Source of the DNA: Acidobacteriota bacterium | Lineage (GTDB): Bacteria; Acidobacteriota; Terriglobia; Acidiferrales; UBA7541 | Assembly (NCBI GenBank): GCA_003223255.1 | Contig: QHYJ01000152.1 | Span: 1 to 32,359 of the forward strand | Direction: 5' to 3' | Length of the DNA: 32,359 bases | The notes under the pieces: model-generated | The model's input: only the letters and a program-made list of their open reading frames with translations | Database searches by the model: none | What the model was told of the DNA's origin: nothing | Part shown: piece by piece, positions 1-7,196 of the stretch | Numbering within the stretch: the first letter of the stretch is position 1 | How the letters are laid out: each line of letters begins with the position of its first letter | Position numbers and translations under genes: made by a program

Positions 1-178
1 CTCTTGAAGCTACGCCAGTCTAAGCCCGCAGAATCCTGCTGCAAAGGATTAAATTTTTTCACCTGCGTTTTTAAAGCGCAGCTTGTCGGTCACGACTGAC
101 TGACGTTGCGGCGAAACATGGCCAGCGCTATGATGCGTCGCGCGAGAATTATCATTTGTCTGAACTGCCGGAGTTGCC
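1..178. other. Upstream region without a recognisable gene
   Basis: No gene-like frame is convincing here. A T-rich stretch (about 50-60) and a small inverted repeat (CTGCG...CGCAG, about 64-80) are visible. The only functional element I would support is a GGAG at 170-173, suitable as ribosome binding site for the GTG at 179. Confidence 0.4.
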
Positions 179-1432
179 GTGCGGTCACGCCTGAGATTTG
201 CGATCATTCTTCCCTGGTTCGTTGCGTTGTTTCTGGCAACTGTATTCTCCATCGCTCAGGAGCGCCCCATCGTTCTGAAAGCCTCGACCGTCCTCGATGG
301 CAAGGGGAAAGTTCACCACAGTACGATCATCGTTGTAGAAGGCGGAAGGATTGCGCGCGTCGGCGGAACCGCGCCGCAAGGCGCTGTCACCTACGATCTC
401 TCCAGGCTGACCGTTTTGCCCGGCTGGATTGACGCGCACGTCCATCCCGACTGGCATTTCGATGCCACCGGCAAACTCGCTGGCGAAAACGAGCCTAAAG
501 AGAAGACCGCCCTCGCCGCGGCCGCAAACAGCTGGAAAATGCTCGCCGGCGGCTTCACCACGGTGCAAAGTCTTGGCTCTCCGCTCGACAACGACCTCCG
601 CGACGCCATCGAACGCCGCGGCTTGCCCGGCCCGCGAATCCTCACTTCGCTCGACCCGATCTTTGGTCGTGGTGACTCGACCGGCACGCCTGACGAACTT
701 CGCGCCCTTGTTCAAAAGCATGTTCAAGATGGCGCCGACGTCATCAAGATTTTTGCCTCCGGCAGCATCCGCGAAGGCGGCAAACCCACGCTCTCGCAGG
801 ATCAGCTCAACGCCATTTGCGATGAGGCGAAGAAAGTGGGCCTGCGCACCGTCGTGCATGCTTACGGTCCTTCGGTACGTATGGCCTCGATCGCCGGATG
901 CACGGAAGTCGAGCACGGCCTCTACGCCACCGACGACGATCTGCACTTTCTCGCCGAGCACGGCACCTACTTCGATCCGCAAGCTGGGCTGGTTATCCAA
1001 AATTATCTCGACAACAAATCGCATTACCTCGGCATCGGGAACTACACGGAAACTGCCTTTGACACCATGACGAAGGTGTTGCCGGCATTTCAGGAACTCT
1101 TCCGCCACGCGATCGCCATGCGCGGGCTTAAAGTTATTTTTGGCACCGACGCGGTCGCCGGCGCGCACGGCCACAATGCCGAGGAATTTCTCTATCGCGT
1201 GCAGACTTGCGGTCAGGATCCCATGGCTGCACTGGTTTCCGCCAATTCGCTGGCTGCCGAGGCTCTTGGGCTGCAAGACCGCGCTGGCTCCATCGCTCCG
1301 GGCCTCGACGCCGACATCATCGCGCTCGATGGCGACCCCCTGAAGGACATCACCGCCGTGCGCCGCGTCGTTTTCGTGATGAAAGGCGGAAAGGTCTTCG
1401 TGAATCTGCCTGTCGGAACAGGAAAACCGTAG
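179..1432 (+). CDS. Secreted metal-dependent amidohydrolase
   Basis: A 417-residue amidohydrolase-superfamily enzyme (imidazolonepropionase/prolidase-like branch), probably a hydrolase of cyclic amides or peptides outside the cytoplasm; the substrate cannot be told. The N-terminus is a signal peptide (basic start, hydrophobic core about 8-24, cleavage near S-I-A-Q). Metal-site motifs are present in order: H-x-H at residues 87/89 after W-I-D-A, a lysine in D-V-I-K-I-F, histidines in V-V-H-A-Y and V-E-H-G-L, and the aspartate in F-G-T-D-A. The C-terminus has the usual G-x-D-A-D-I-I and K-G-G-K-V-F strands of the composite beta domain. GTG start chosen because GGAG lies 5 nt upstream and the signal peptide begins there. 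It ends in TAG. No clear partner gene follows. Confidence 0.9.
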   Translation: MRSRLRFAIILPWFVALFLATVFSIAQERPIVLKASTVLDGKGKVHHSTIIVVEGGRIARVGGTAPQGAVTYDLSRLTVLPGWIDAHVHPDWHFDATGKLAGENEPKEKTALAAAANSWKMLAGGFTTVQSLGSPLDNDLRDAIERRGLPGPRILTSLDPIFGRGDSTGTPDELRALVQKHVQDGADVIKIFASGSIREGGKPTLSQDQLNAICDEAKKVGLRTVVHAYGPSVRMASIAGCTEVEHGLYATDDDLHFLAEHGTYFDPQAGLVIQNYLDNKSHYLGIGNYTETAFDTMTKVLPAFQELFRHAIAMRGLKVIFGTDAVAGAHGHNAEEFLYRVQTCGQDPMAALVSANSLAAEALGLQDRAGSIAPGLDADIIALDGDPLKDITAVRRVVFVMKGGKVFVNLPVGTGKP

Positions 1433-1507
1433 AAGTCGTGACGACGAGTACACGGGTCCCGGGCACCCTGCCGTCGATTGTTCCATATTTATGGCATCGG
1501 TCGGATA

Positions 1508-1759
1508 ATGCCAATGATGAAAGAGCAAGCCGTTCGGACAACGGTTGATATCCCGGTTTCTTTGTATCGCAAACTCAAAGAGCAAGCTGCAGCGCAAGGC
1601 CGCTCAGTCCGGGAGTTAATCCTCTTGGGTCTGCGAGTCAGCCTGGTCAAGGACAAGCATCCTCGTACCGCCCGAGTTAAGTTCCCCGTCATAGTTTCAG
1701 ACGCCCCCAAAGTGGACCTCACCAACGAACCGATTTATGAGCACGTTGAATTTCCTTGA
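1508..1759 (+). CDS. VapB-like ribbon-helix-helix antitoxin
   Basis: A protein of about 83 residues. The N-terminal third (R-T-T-V-D-I-P then S-L-Y-R-K-L-K and R-S-V-R-E-L-I) has the strand-helix-helix pattern of ribbon-helix-helix antitoxins, which bind their own promoter; the C-terminal tail would wrap around the partner toxin. The next frame starts inside its end (ATG at 1737) and encodes the beginning of a PIN-domain toxin, the normal vapBC arrangement. That toxin is destroyed, so this antitoxin is now solitary. Start uncertain: ATG at 1508, 1514 or 1517; the longer frame from 1478 adds residues unlike the family. No strong ribosome binding site is visible. Confidence 0.75.
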   Translation: MPMMKEQAVRTTVDIPVSLYRKLKEQAAAQGRSVRELILLGLRVSLVKDKHPRTARVKFPVIVSDAPKVDLTNEPIYEHVEFP

Positions 1760-1909
1760 TGCCAATGTTTGGCTTTCGCTTCCGGGGCAGGTTTAAAGCT
1801 CGTTACGTTTGACCGTGGGCTTCGCACGCGGGGGGGGTTGAAGTTCGTGTGTTGTGACATCCACAGGCGTAAATTCCACAGCCAGGCACAAGCCATAGGC
1901 GCGCAATGA
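1737..1909 (+). pseudogene. VapC (PIN-domain toxin) remnant, internal deletion
   Basis: From ATG 1737 the frame reads M-S-T-L-N-F-L-D-A-N-V-W-L-S-L, the first strand of a PIN RNase with its catalytic aspartate (D-A-N-V-W), and stops at 1794. Immediately after, in the +1 frame from 1790, comes G-L-K-L-V-T-F-D-R-G-L, which is the conserved last part of VapC toxins (L-V-T-F-D-R), running to a stop at 1907-1909. The central part of the usual about 130-residue domain, with the remaining acidic residues, is missing. The gene therefore lost its middle by deletion and cannot make an active nuclease. Its last base pairs overlap the start of the next gene (ATG 1906). Confidence 0.75.
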
Positions 1910-2967
1910 CCGTCAGAGCTCTTTCTCTATTCATTCCTTTAGTTTTGTTCTTTGCCATTCCTCCCGCGGATGCTCAGTGGTGGAAGGTGCAAGCCAACGG
2001 AATTGACACCAATCTCCGCGGCGTTAGCGCCGCATATACTCCGGATGCAAAGGGTGTGCCGGTCCCTGTCGTTTGGGCCTCCGGCTCCAACGGCGTGATC
2101 CTGAAATCGCTCGACGAAGGCAAAACGTGGCAGCGTTTGCGCGTCAAAGACGGCGACGCGCTCGATTTTCGCGGCATCGTGGCGTTCAATGCGTCGACGG
2201 CCTATCTCATGTCCAGCGGCGAAGGCGAAAAATCCCGCATCTACAAAACCACCGACGGCGGCGAAACCTGGAAGCTCGAATACTCCGACACCCGCAAAGA
2301 GTTTTTTCTCGATTCCATCGCCTGTCTTTCCGAACAAGAGTGCCTGGCCCTCGGCGATCCAATGGAAGGAAAATTTCTTTTGCTCAAAACTTCCGACGGC
2401 GAGCACTGGAATCCTCTGCCTGCCGGCAATATGCCTCCGGCCTTGGGAGGAGAAGGCGCATTCGCGGCCAGCAACACATGCCTTGCGCTCGAGGGAAAGA
2501 AAGAGATTTTCTTCGCCACGGGCGGGCCGGCCGCCCGCGTCTTCCACTCGCCCGATGGCGGCCTCACGTGGACCGTGACGCGAACGCCCCTCTTGCAGGG
2601 CAATCCTTCGTCCGGAATCTTCTCCATCGCTGTAGACAGCGACAATCGCGTCTTCGTATTGGGCGGAGACTACAAGGAAGCAGACTCTTCCGAACACGTT
2701 GCCGCCACTTCGGCCGACGGCGGAAAGACCTGGCAACTCGCTATGAAGCAACCCCGCGGTTTCCGCTCCGCCGTGGCTTACGTTGATAAGGGTCGCTGGG
2801 TCGCCGTCGGACCAACCGGAGAAGACCTCACCAGCGATAACGGCATTCATTGGAAGCATAGCGATTCGTTGAATCTCAATGCCGTTGTGATTCTGGATAT
2901 TTGGACCGGCTGGGCGGTGGGGGCTCATGGCACAATCGCGCGCTTCGTCGTCAATCACAACCGCTAA
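1906..2967 (+). CDS. Secreted BNR/YCF48-like beta-propeller protein
   Basis: A 353-residue exported protein. Signal peptide at 1-24 (hydrophobic core, P-P-A-D-A-Q). The rest carries about six BNR/Asp-box style blades: G-K-T-W, G-E-T-W, G-E-H-W, G-L-T-W, G-K-T-W and G-I-H-W recur at regular spacing, each preceded by K/S-T/S-x-D-G. This is the pattern of YCF48-related and sialidase-fold propellers. In photosynthetic organisms YCF48 helps photosystem II assembly; in this non-phototrophic context the role is unknown and probably a periplasmic or surface scaffold. The start is the only ATG before the signal peptide; the ribosome binding site is weak and its first codon overlaps the dead toxin's stop. 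Confidence 0.8.
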   Translation: MTVRALSLFIPLVLFFAIPPADAQWWKVQANGIDTNLRGVSAAYTPDAKGVPVPVVWASGSNGVILKSLDEGKTWQRLRVKDGDALDFRGIVAFNASTAYLMSSGEGEKSRIYKTTDGGETWKLEYSDTRKEFFLDSIACLSEQECLALGDPMEGKFLLLKTSDGEHWNPLPAGNMPPALGGEGAFAASNTCLALEGKKEIFFATGGPAARVFHSPDGGLTWTVTRTPLLQGNPSSGIFSIAVDSDNRVFVLGGDYKEADSSEHVAATSADGGKTWQLAMKQPRGFRSAVAYVDKGRWVAVGPTGEDLTSDNGIHWKHSDSLNLNAVVILDIWTGWAVGAHGTIARFVVNHNR

Positions 2968-3008
2968 AATCCGGCGTCGTCATTCGCGCCGCAATCCCCG
3001 CCCGAGCG

Positions 3009-3036
3009 TTGCCCAACTAACCCCGAAAGGTATAGT
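3009..3036 (+). promoter_or_regulatory. Candidate sigma-70 promoter for the peptidase operon
   Basis: TTGCCC at 3009-3014 and TATAGT at 3031-3036 are separated by 16 bp, giving a reasonable -35/-10 pair. Transcription would start near 3043, about 60 nt before the peptidase ATG at 3106. Confidence 0.5.
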
Positions 3037-3105
3037 CTCGCGCGTGCAAACGGAACGTCCCATGGACTTTCGTAAAATTTCTTCCCTGACACTTTGGAGG
3101 TAGCC

Positions 3106-4686
3106 ATGGCAGATTCACCGGAAAGCAGCAAAGGCACACAGGAACCGAGGGCCAATTTTTGGTCCGCTGGCCGCCGCACCTTTCTGCAAGGCGCTGCCGC
3201 GGCCGCTGCGCTGACCGCCATGCCTCGCTGGGCGCAAGCGCATCCTGACGATTTCGCCGTCATTCGCGCCGAAATCGAAAAGCGCCACGACGAAGCCGTG
3301 AAGCGCCTGCAAACCTGGATTCGCCAGCCTTCCATCGCCGCCGAAAATCGCGGCATGAACGAAGGCTGCGAGCTGATGATGCAAATGCTCCGCGAAGCAG
3401 GTTTCAGCGGCGTCAAGAAAATGCCCAGCGACGGCCAGCCCGGCGTGTTCGCGACTCTCGACACGGGCGCCCCCAAAACCCTCGGCCTCTATTTCATGTA
3501 TGACGTGAAGCAGGCCGATCCTGCCGAATGGTCTTCTCCGCCGTTCGAAGCCGCGCTCCTCGACAAACCCGGCTTGGGCAAAATCATCATGGGCCGCGGC
3601 GCAGTCAACCAGAAGGGCCCAGAAGCTACGCTGCTCGCGGCGTTTCACGCCATTCGCGGCGCGGGCAAAAAAATGCCCATCAATCTCGTTTTTGTGGCAG
3701 AAGGCGAAGAAGAAATCGGCTCGCCGCACTTTCCGCAAATCGTTCGAAGCCCCGAAGTGGCCGCGGCGCTCAGAAAGTGCAGCGGCGTGTTCATGCCCTT
3801 CGCCTCGCAGGGGCTCAATGGCGAGGTGTCGATATTCCTCGGCGCCAAAGGCGTCATCGAATGCGAATTGACCTCCAGCGGCGAACGCTGGGGCCGCGGC
3901 CCGCGTAAGGACGTGCACTCCAGCAACAAAGCGCGCCTTGACAGTCCCGCGTGGCATCTGGTCGAAGCGCTCGCTTCTCTGGTCTCTCCGGACGGCAACG
4001 ATCCCGCCATCGAAGGCTACACGGCCAAAGTTCGCCCGCTCTCCGACGTCGAGAAAAAAATGATCACCGAAGCGGCCCACCGCATGAACGAAGCGGAAGC
4101 CAAAAAGCTCCTCGGCGTCCAGCACTGGGTTCGCGATGTCAGCTTTCAAGAATCGCTCGAGTTGCTCGTTTCCCGTCCCACGGTAAACATTGAAGGAATC
4201 GTCGGCGGCTATACCGGTCCCGGCGGCAAGACCATTCTTCCCGGCAAAGCCGTCGCCAAGCTCGACCTCCGCCTCGTTCCGGACATGACCGCCGCCGAAT
4301 CTCTCTCCATGCTCAAAGCTCACCTGGCGAAAAAAGGTTTTGGCGATATCGACGTGAACATGACCGGGGGCTACGATCCCACGTCCACACCTGCCGATTC
4401 CGCCGTCATTCGCGCGGCCACCGCCGTGTACAAAAAGAATGGCATCGACCCCGTGATTCTTCCGCGGCTCGCTGGTTCCTGGCCGGGCTACGTTTTCACG
4501 GGCGACCCGCTTCGCCTGCCCGCCGGACATTTCGGACTTGGTCATGGCAACGGCGCGCACGCGCCCGATGAGTATTACGTCATCGAATCCAGCGATCCCA
4601 AAGTGCAGGGCATGGATGGCGCCGCGCTCTCGCACGTCGAGTATCTCTACGAACTGGCGCAAGCGAGCTCAAGCGCCGCCTCGTGA
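3106..4686 (+). CDS. Tat-exported M20-family peptidase with altered metal site
   Basis: A 526-residue M20/M25/M40 metallopeptidase homologue. A twin-arginine signal is visible (R-R-T-F-L-Q-G followed by an alanine-rich core ending A-Q-A, residues 23-45). Retained family motifs: E-G-E-E-E-I-G-S (199-206), D-V-H-S-S in the dimerisation domain, and H-A-P-D-E near the C-terminus. Two expected metal ligands are changed: the family G/Y-H-x-D-V motif reads F-M-Y-D-V (Met131 for His), and G-R-G-x-x-D-x-K-G reads G-R-G-A-V-N-Q-K-G (Asn168 for the bridging Asp). It may be catalytically altered or a binding protein. ATG 3106 is chosen because GGAGG (3096-3100) precedes it by 5 nt. It overlaps the permease start by 4 nt, so translation is probably coupled. 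Confidence 0.85.
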   Translation: MADSPESSKGTQEPRANFWSAGRRTFLQGAAAAAALTAMPRWAQAHPDDFAVIRAEIEKRHDEAVKRLQTWIRQPSIAAENRGMNEGCELMMQMLREAGFSGVKKMPSDGQPGVFATLDTGAPKTLGLYFMYDVKQADPAEWSSPPFEAALLDKPGLGKIIMGRGAVNQKGPEATLLAAFHAIRGAGKKMPINLVFVAEGEEEIGSPHFPQIVRSPEVAAALRKCSGVFMPFASQGLNGEVSIFLGAKGVIECELTSSGERWGRGPRKDVHSSNKARLDSPAWHLVEALASLVSPDGNDPAIEGYTAKVRPLSDVEKKMITEAAHRMNEAEAKKLLGVQHWVRDVSFQESLELLVSRPTVNIEGIVGGYTGPGGKTILPGKAVAKLDLRLVPDMTAAESLSMLKAHLAKKGFGDIDVNMTGGYDPTSTPADSAVIRAATAVYKKNGIDPVILPRLAGSWPGYVFTGDPLRLPAGHFGLGHGNGAHAPDEYYVIESSDPKVQGMDGAALSHVEYLYELAQASSSAAS

Positions 4687-6062
4687 CTGTGACTTCTCAA
4701 GAAAACTCGAGCGTGCCGTCTTCGCCCAGCAGCGGCCTCGCTCGCCATCTTGGCCTTTTCGGCACCACCATGGCGGTGATGGGCGGCATCATCGGCGCGG
4801 GAATTTTCATCAATCCTTATCTTGTCGCCGAGCGCGTCCATAGTTCGTTCCTCATCCTCTCCGTTTGGATTGCAGGCGGCATCGTCGCGCTCCTCGGGGG
4901 CTTCATTTACGCCGAACTCGCCGCGCGCCTGCCTGTCGTCGGCGGCCAGTACGCTTATCTCCGCGAAGCGCTCCATCCCGGGGTCGCGTTTCTTTACGGC
5001 TGGGTGTTGCTGCTCGTCATTCAAACCGGCGGCATGGCCGCTGTCGCGGTCACCTTCGCGCGCTATTTTCTCGAACTCACCGATTGGTCCATCAGCGATT
5101 CCCTTGTCGCCGTGTCCGCGCTCGCTTTGCTTACCGCCATCAACTGCTTCGGCGTCCGGGCCGGCAGCCGCGTGCAATCCGCTATGACCCTTACCGCCGT
5201 CGCCGCCATCGCCCTGCTTGAACTCTTCAGCTTCTCTTGCGGCGGCGCATCGCAAATTTCATTTCGCCCGATTCTCGATCAGCGGCCATCCCTGAACCTC
5301 GCGCTCGCCTTCGGCTCGGCAATGACTCCCGTCCTGTTCGCCTACGGCGGATGGCAAACCTCCAGCTTCCTCGGCGGCGAAGTCCGCGATCCGCGCAAGA
5401 CGCTTCCGCGCGGACTCGTCCTCGGCGTTCTCGGTGTCATCGCCGTCTATACTTCCGTGAATTTCGTCTACGTTCGCGCTCTCGGCCCCGCCGGACTTGC
5501 TGCTACAACCACTCCGGCCTCCGCCGTCATGCGCGGGGCCCTCGGTCCTCGCGGTGGCGCGCTCATCGCCGCAGGCATCGCTTTCTCTGCCTTCGGCTTT
5601 CTCGCGCAATCCATGCTGACCGCCCCGCGCGTGTACTTCGCCATGGCCGAAGACCGCGTCTTTTTCCGCACTGTCGCCTGGGTCCATCCCCGCGCGCGCG
5701 TCCCGGTCGTCGCCATCGCCCTGCAAGGTGTCTGGGCCATCCTGATCGCTCTCACCGGAACGTATGCGCAGGTCGTCAACTACGTTGTGGCCATGGATTC
5801 GGTCTTCTTTGGCCTGACCGGGGTCTGCCTTCTCCTGCTGCGCCACCCGTCCTCTTCCGCCACTCCCGCCGGAACAATCGACTACCGCGTTCCCGGCCAT
5901 CCCTGGACCACTCTGCTGTTCATCGCCGCGGAGTGGCTCGTGGCCCTCAGCACCTTTGCCCGCGATCCGCGTCGCTCGTTCATCGGCTTGGCCATCGCCA
6001 TTGCCGGTTTGCCCGTATACTTTTTCTGGCGCGCAAAATCTCGGGAGGCCACCGCAGCATGA
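4683..6062 (+). CDS. APC-family amino acid permease
   Basis: A 459-residue polytopic inner-membrane transporter of the amino acid-polyamine-organocation superfamily. The first membrane segment contains the signature G-G-I-I-G-A-G-I-F (about residues 37-45), which forms part of the substrate site in this family, and about 12 hydrophobic segments follow. Substrate unknown; amino acids are likely given the neighbours. The GTG start overlaps the TGA of the upstream peptidase (GTGA), and its own stop overlaps the ATG of the aminotransferase (ATGA), so three genes form a translationally coupled operon. A reasonable reading is that peptide-derived amino acids are imported and then transaminated. Confidence 0.9.
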   Translation: MTVTSQENSSVPSSPSSGLARHLGLFGTTMAVMGGIIGAGIFINPYLVAERVHSSFLILSVWIAGGIVALLGGFIYAELAARLPVVGGQYAYLREALHPGVAFLYGWVLLLVIQTGGMAAVAVTFARYFLELTDWSISDSLVAVSALALLTAINCFGVRAGSRVQSAMTLTAVAAIALLELFSFSCGGASQISFRPILDQRPSLNLALAFGSAMTPVLFAYGGWQTSSFLGGEVRDPRKTLPRGLVLGVLGVIAVYTSVNFVYVRALGPAGLAATTTPASAVMRGALGPRGGALIAAGIAFSAFGFLAQSMLTAPRVYFAMAEDRVFFRTVAWVHPRARVPVVAIALQGVWAILIALTGTYAQVVNYVVAMDSVFFGLTGVCLLLLRHPSSSATPAGTIDYRVPGHPWTTLLFIAAEWLVALSTFARDPRRSFIGLAIAIAGLPVYFFWRAKSREATAA

Positions 6063-7180
6063 GCAGTCCTGCTCGCACCAAGCGTTCGTTGTACATGGAA
6101 TGGGCTAAGACGTGTTCCCACGCGAGATACAATCTCGCCACCAGCGGCCTCATTGGCGTTCCGCGCGCGGAATTCCCCCGTAACCTCGATGAACTCGAAA
6201 TCACTGCTCCCGGCGGCTACGGTTATCCGCCGCTCCAGCAGCGCCTCGCGCAACACTGCGGCGTCCCCGAAGAATGCGTCGTCGCTGCCGCCGGCACTTC
6301 CATGGCGAATCATCTCGCCATGGCCGCCTTGCTCGAACCCGGCGACGAAGTTCTTCTCGAGCAACCCGCCTACGGCCCGCTGCTCGATGTCCTGAACTAT
6401 CTTGGCGCGCGCGCGAAGCGCCTTCCGCGCCGCTTCGAAGCGCGCTTTGCCGTCGGCCTTGACGAACTCCAGCGCGCCATCACGCCCGCGACGCGCCTCG
6501 TCGTGCTCACCAATCTGCACAATCCCAGCGGTGCGCTTCTTTCCGCCGAAATGCTTCAGGCCATTGGAAAGTTAGCTCATCGCGCGGGCGTGCGAGTGCT
6601 GGTCGACGAGGTCTATCTCGAAATGCTTTTTGACAAGCCCGCGCCGTTCTGCTTTCCCATCGGCAGCGCCATCGCCGGGGTCAACGAAGACCCTTTTATC
6701 GTTACCAGCAGTCTCACCAAGGTCTACGGCCTGAGCGGCCTGCGGTGTGGCTGGATTCTCGCCGCTCCCGATCTTGCTCGCCGCATGTGGCTCCTCAATG
6801 ATCTGTTCGCCGCCACCGGCGCGCATCCCGCCGAACGCCTCTCCGTGATGGCCCTCAACCATCTCGAACAATTCCGCGAACGCGCCCGCGAGCTTCTCAC
6901 CGCCAATCGCGCCCTGCTCGATTCCTTTCTCGACTCGCGCCGCGACCTGGAATGCTTTCGCCCTCCCGCCGGCACGGTCGTTTTCCCGCGCCTCGCTCAT
7001 GGGCGTGAGCCCGAAGCCTTCTTCAAGCTGCTCCGCGAAAAATACGAAACCACGGTCGTTCCCGGGAGCTTTTTTGAAATGCCGCGGCATTTCCGCATCG
7101 GCATCGGCGGCGACACCGACACTCTGCGCGCCGGCCTAGAGCGCCTCAGTGCCGCCCTCGACGCCATCGCCAAACGATAA
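6059..7180 (+). CDS. PLP-dependent class I/II aminotransferase
   Basis: A 373-residue cytoplasmic fold-type I aminotransferase. Key elements: N-P-S-G at 155-158, D-E-V-Y at 183-186 (Asp for the pyridine nitrogen, Tyr for the cofactor oxygen), S-S-L-T-K-V-Y-G-L-S-G with Lys221 as the Schiff-base lysine, and a late R-I-G-I-G-G containing the substrate carboxylate-binding Arg. It would swap amino groups between an amino acid and 2-oxoglutarate or a similar keto acid; the exact substrate is not readable. The open frame continues far upstream through the permease gene, but ATG 6059 fits both the family N-terminus and the overlap with the permease stop. It converges on the next gene with only 16 bp between stops. 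Confidence 0.9.
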   Translation: MSSPARTKRSLYMEWAKTCSHARYNLATSGLIGVPRAEFPRNLDELEITAPGGYGYPPLQQRLAQHCGVPEECVVAAAGTSMANHLAMAALLEPGDEVLLEQPAYGPLLDVLNYLGARAKRLPRRFEARFAVGLDELQRAITPATRLVVLTNLHNPSGALLSAEMLQAIGKLAHRAGVRVLVDEVYLEMLFDKPAPFCFPIGSAIAGVNEDPFIVTSSLTKVYGLSGLRCGWILAAPDLARRMWLLNDLFAATGAHPAERLSVMALNHLEQFRERARELLTANRALLDSFLDSRRDLECFRPPAGTVVFPRLAHGREPEAFFKLLREKYETTVVPGSFFEMPRHFRIGIGGDTDTLRAGLERLSAALDAIAKR

Positions 7181-7196
7181 ACCTCAACTGGCTCTT

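Noticed and set aside
1939-4662. Long minus-strand open frames opposite the BNR gene (1939-2958) and the M20 gene (3115-4662)
   Set aside because: They are mirror images of GC-rich codon usage in the real genes; compositions are odd (Gly/Arg/His/Phe-rich) and no family motif is present.
5237-6058. N-terminal extension of the aminotransferase frame
   Set aside because: Arg/Pro-rich shadow of the permease gene; the family N-terminus begins at ATG 6059, which overlaps the permease stop.
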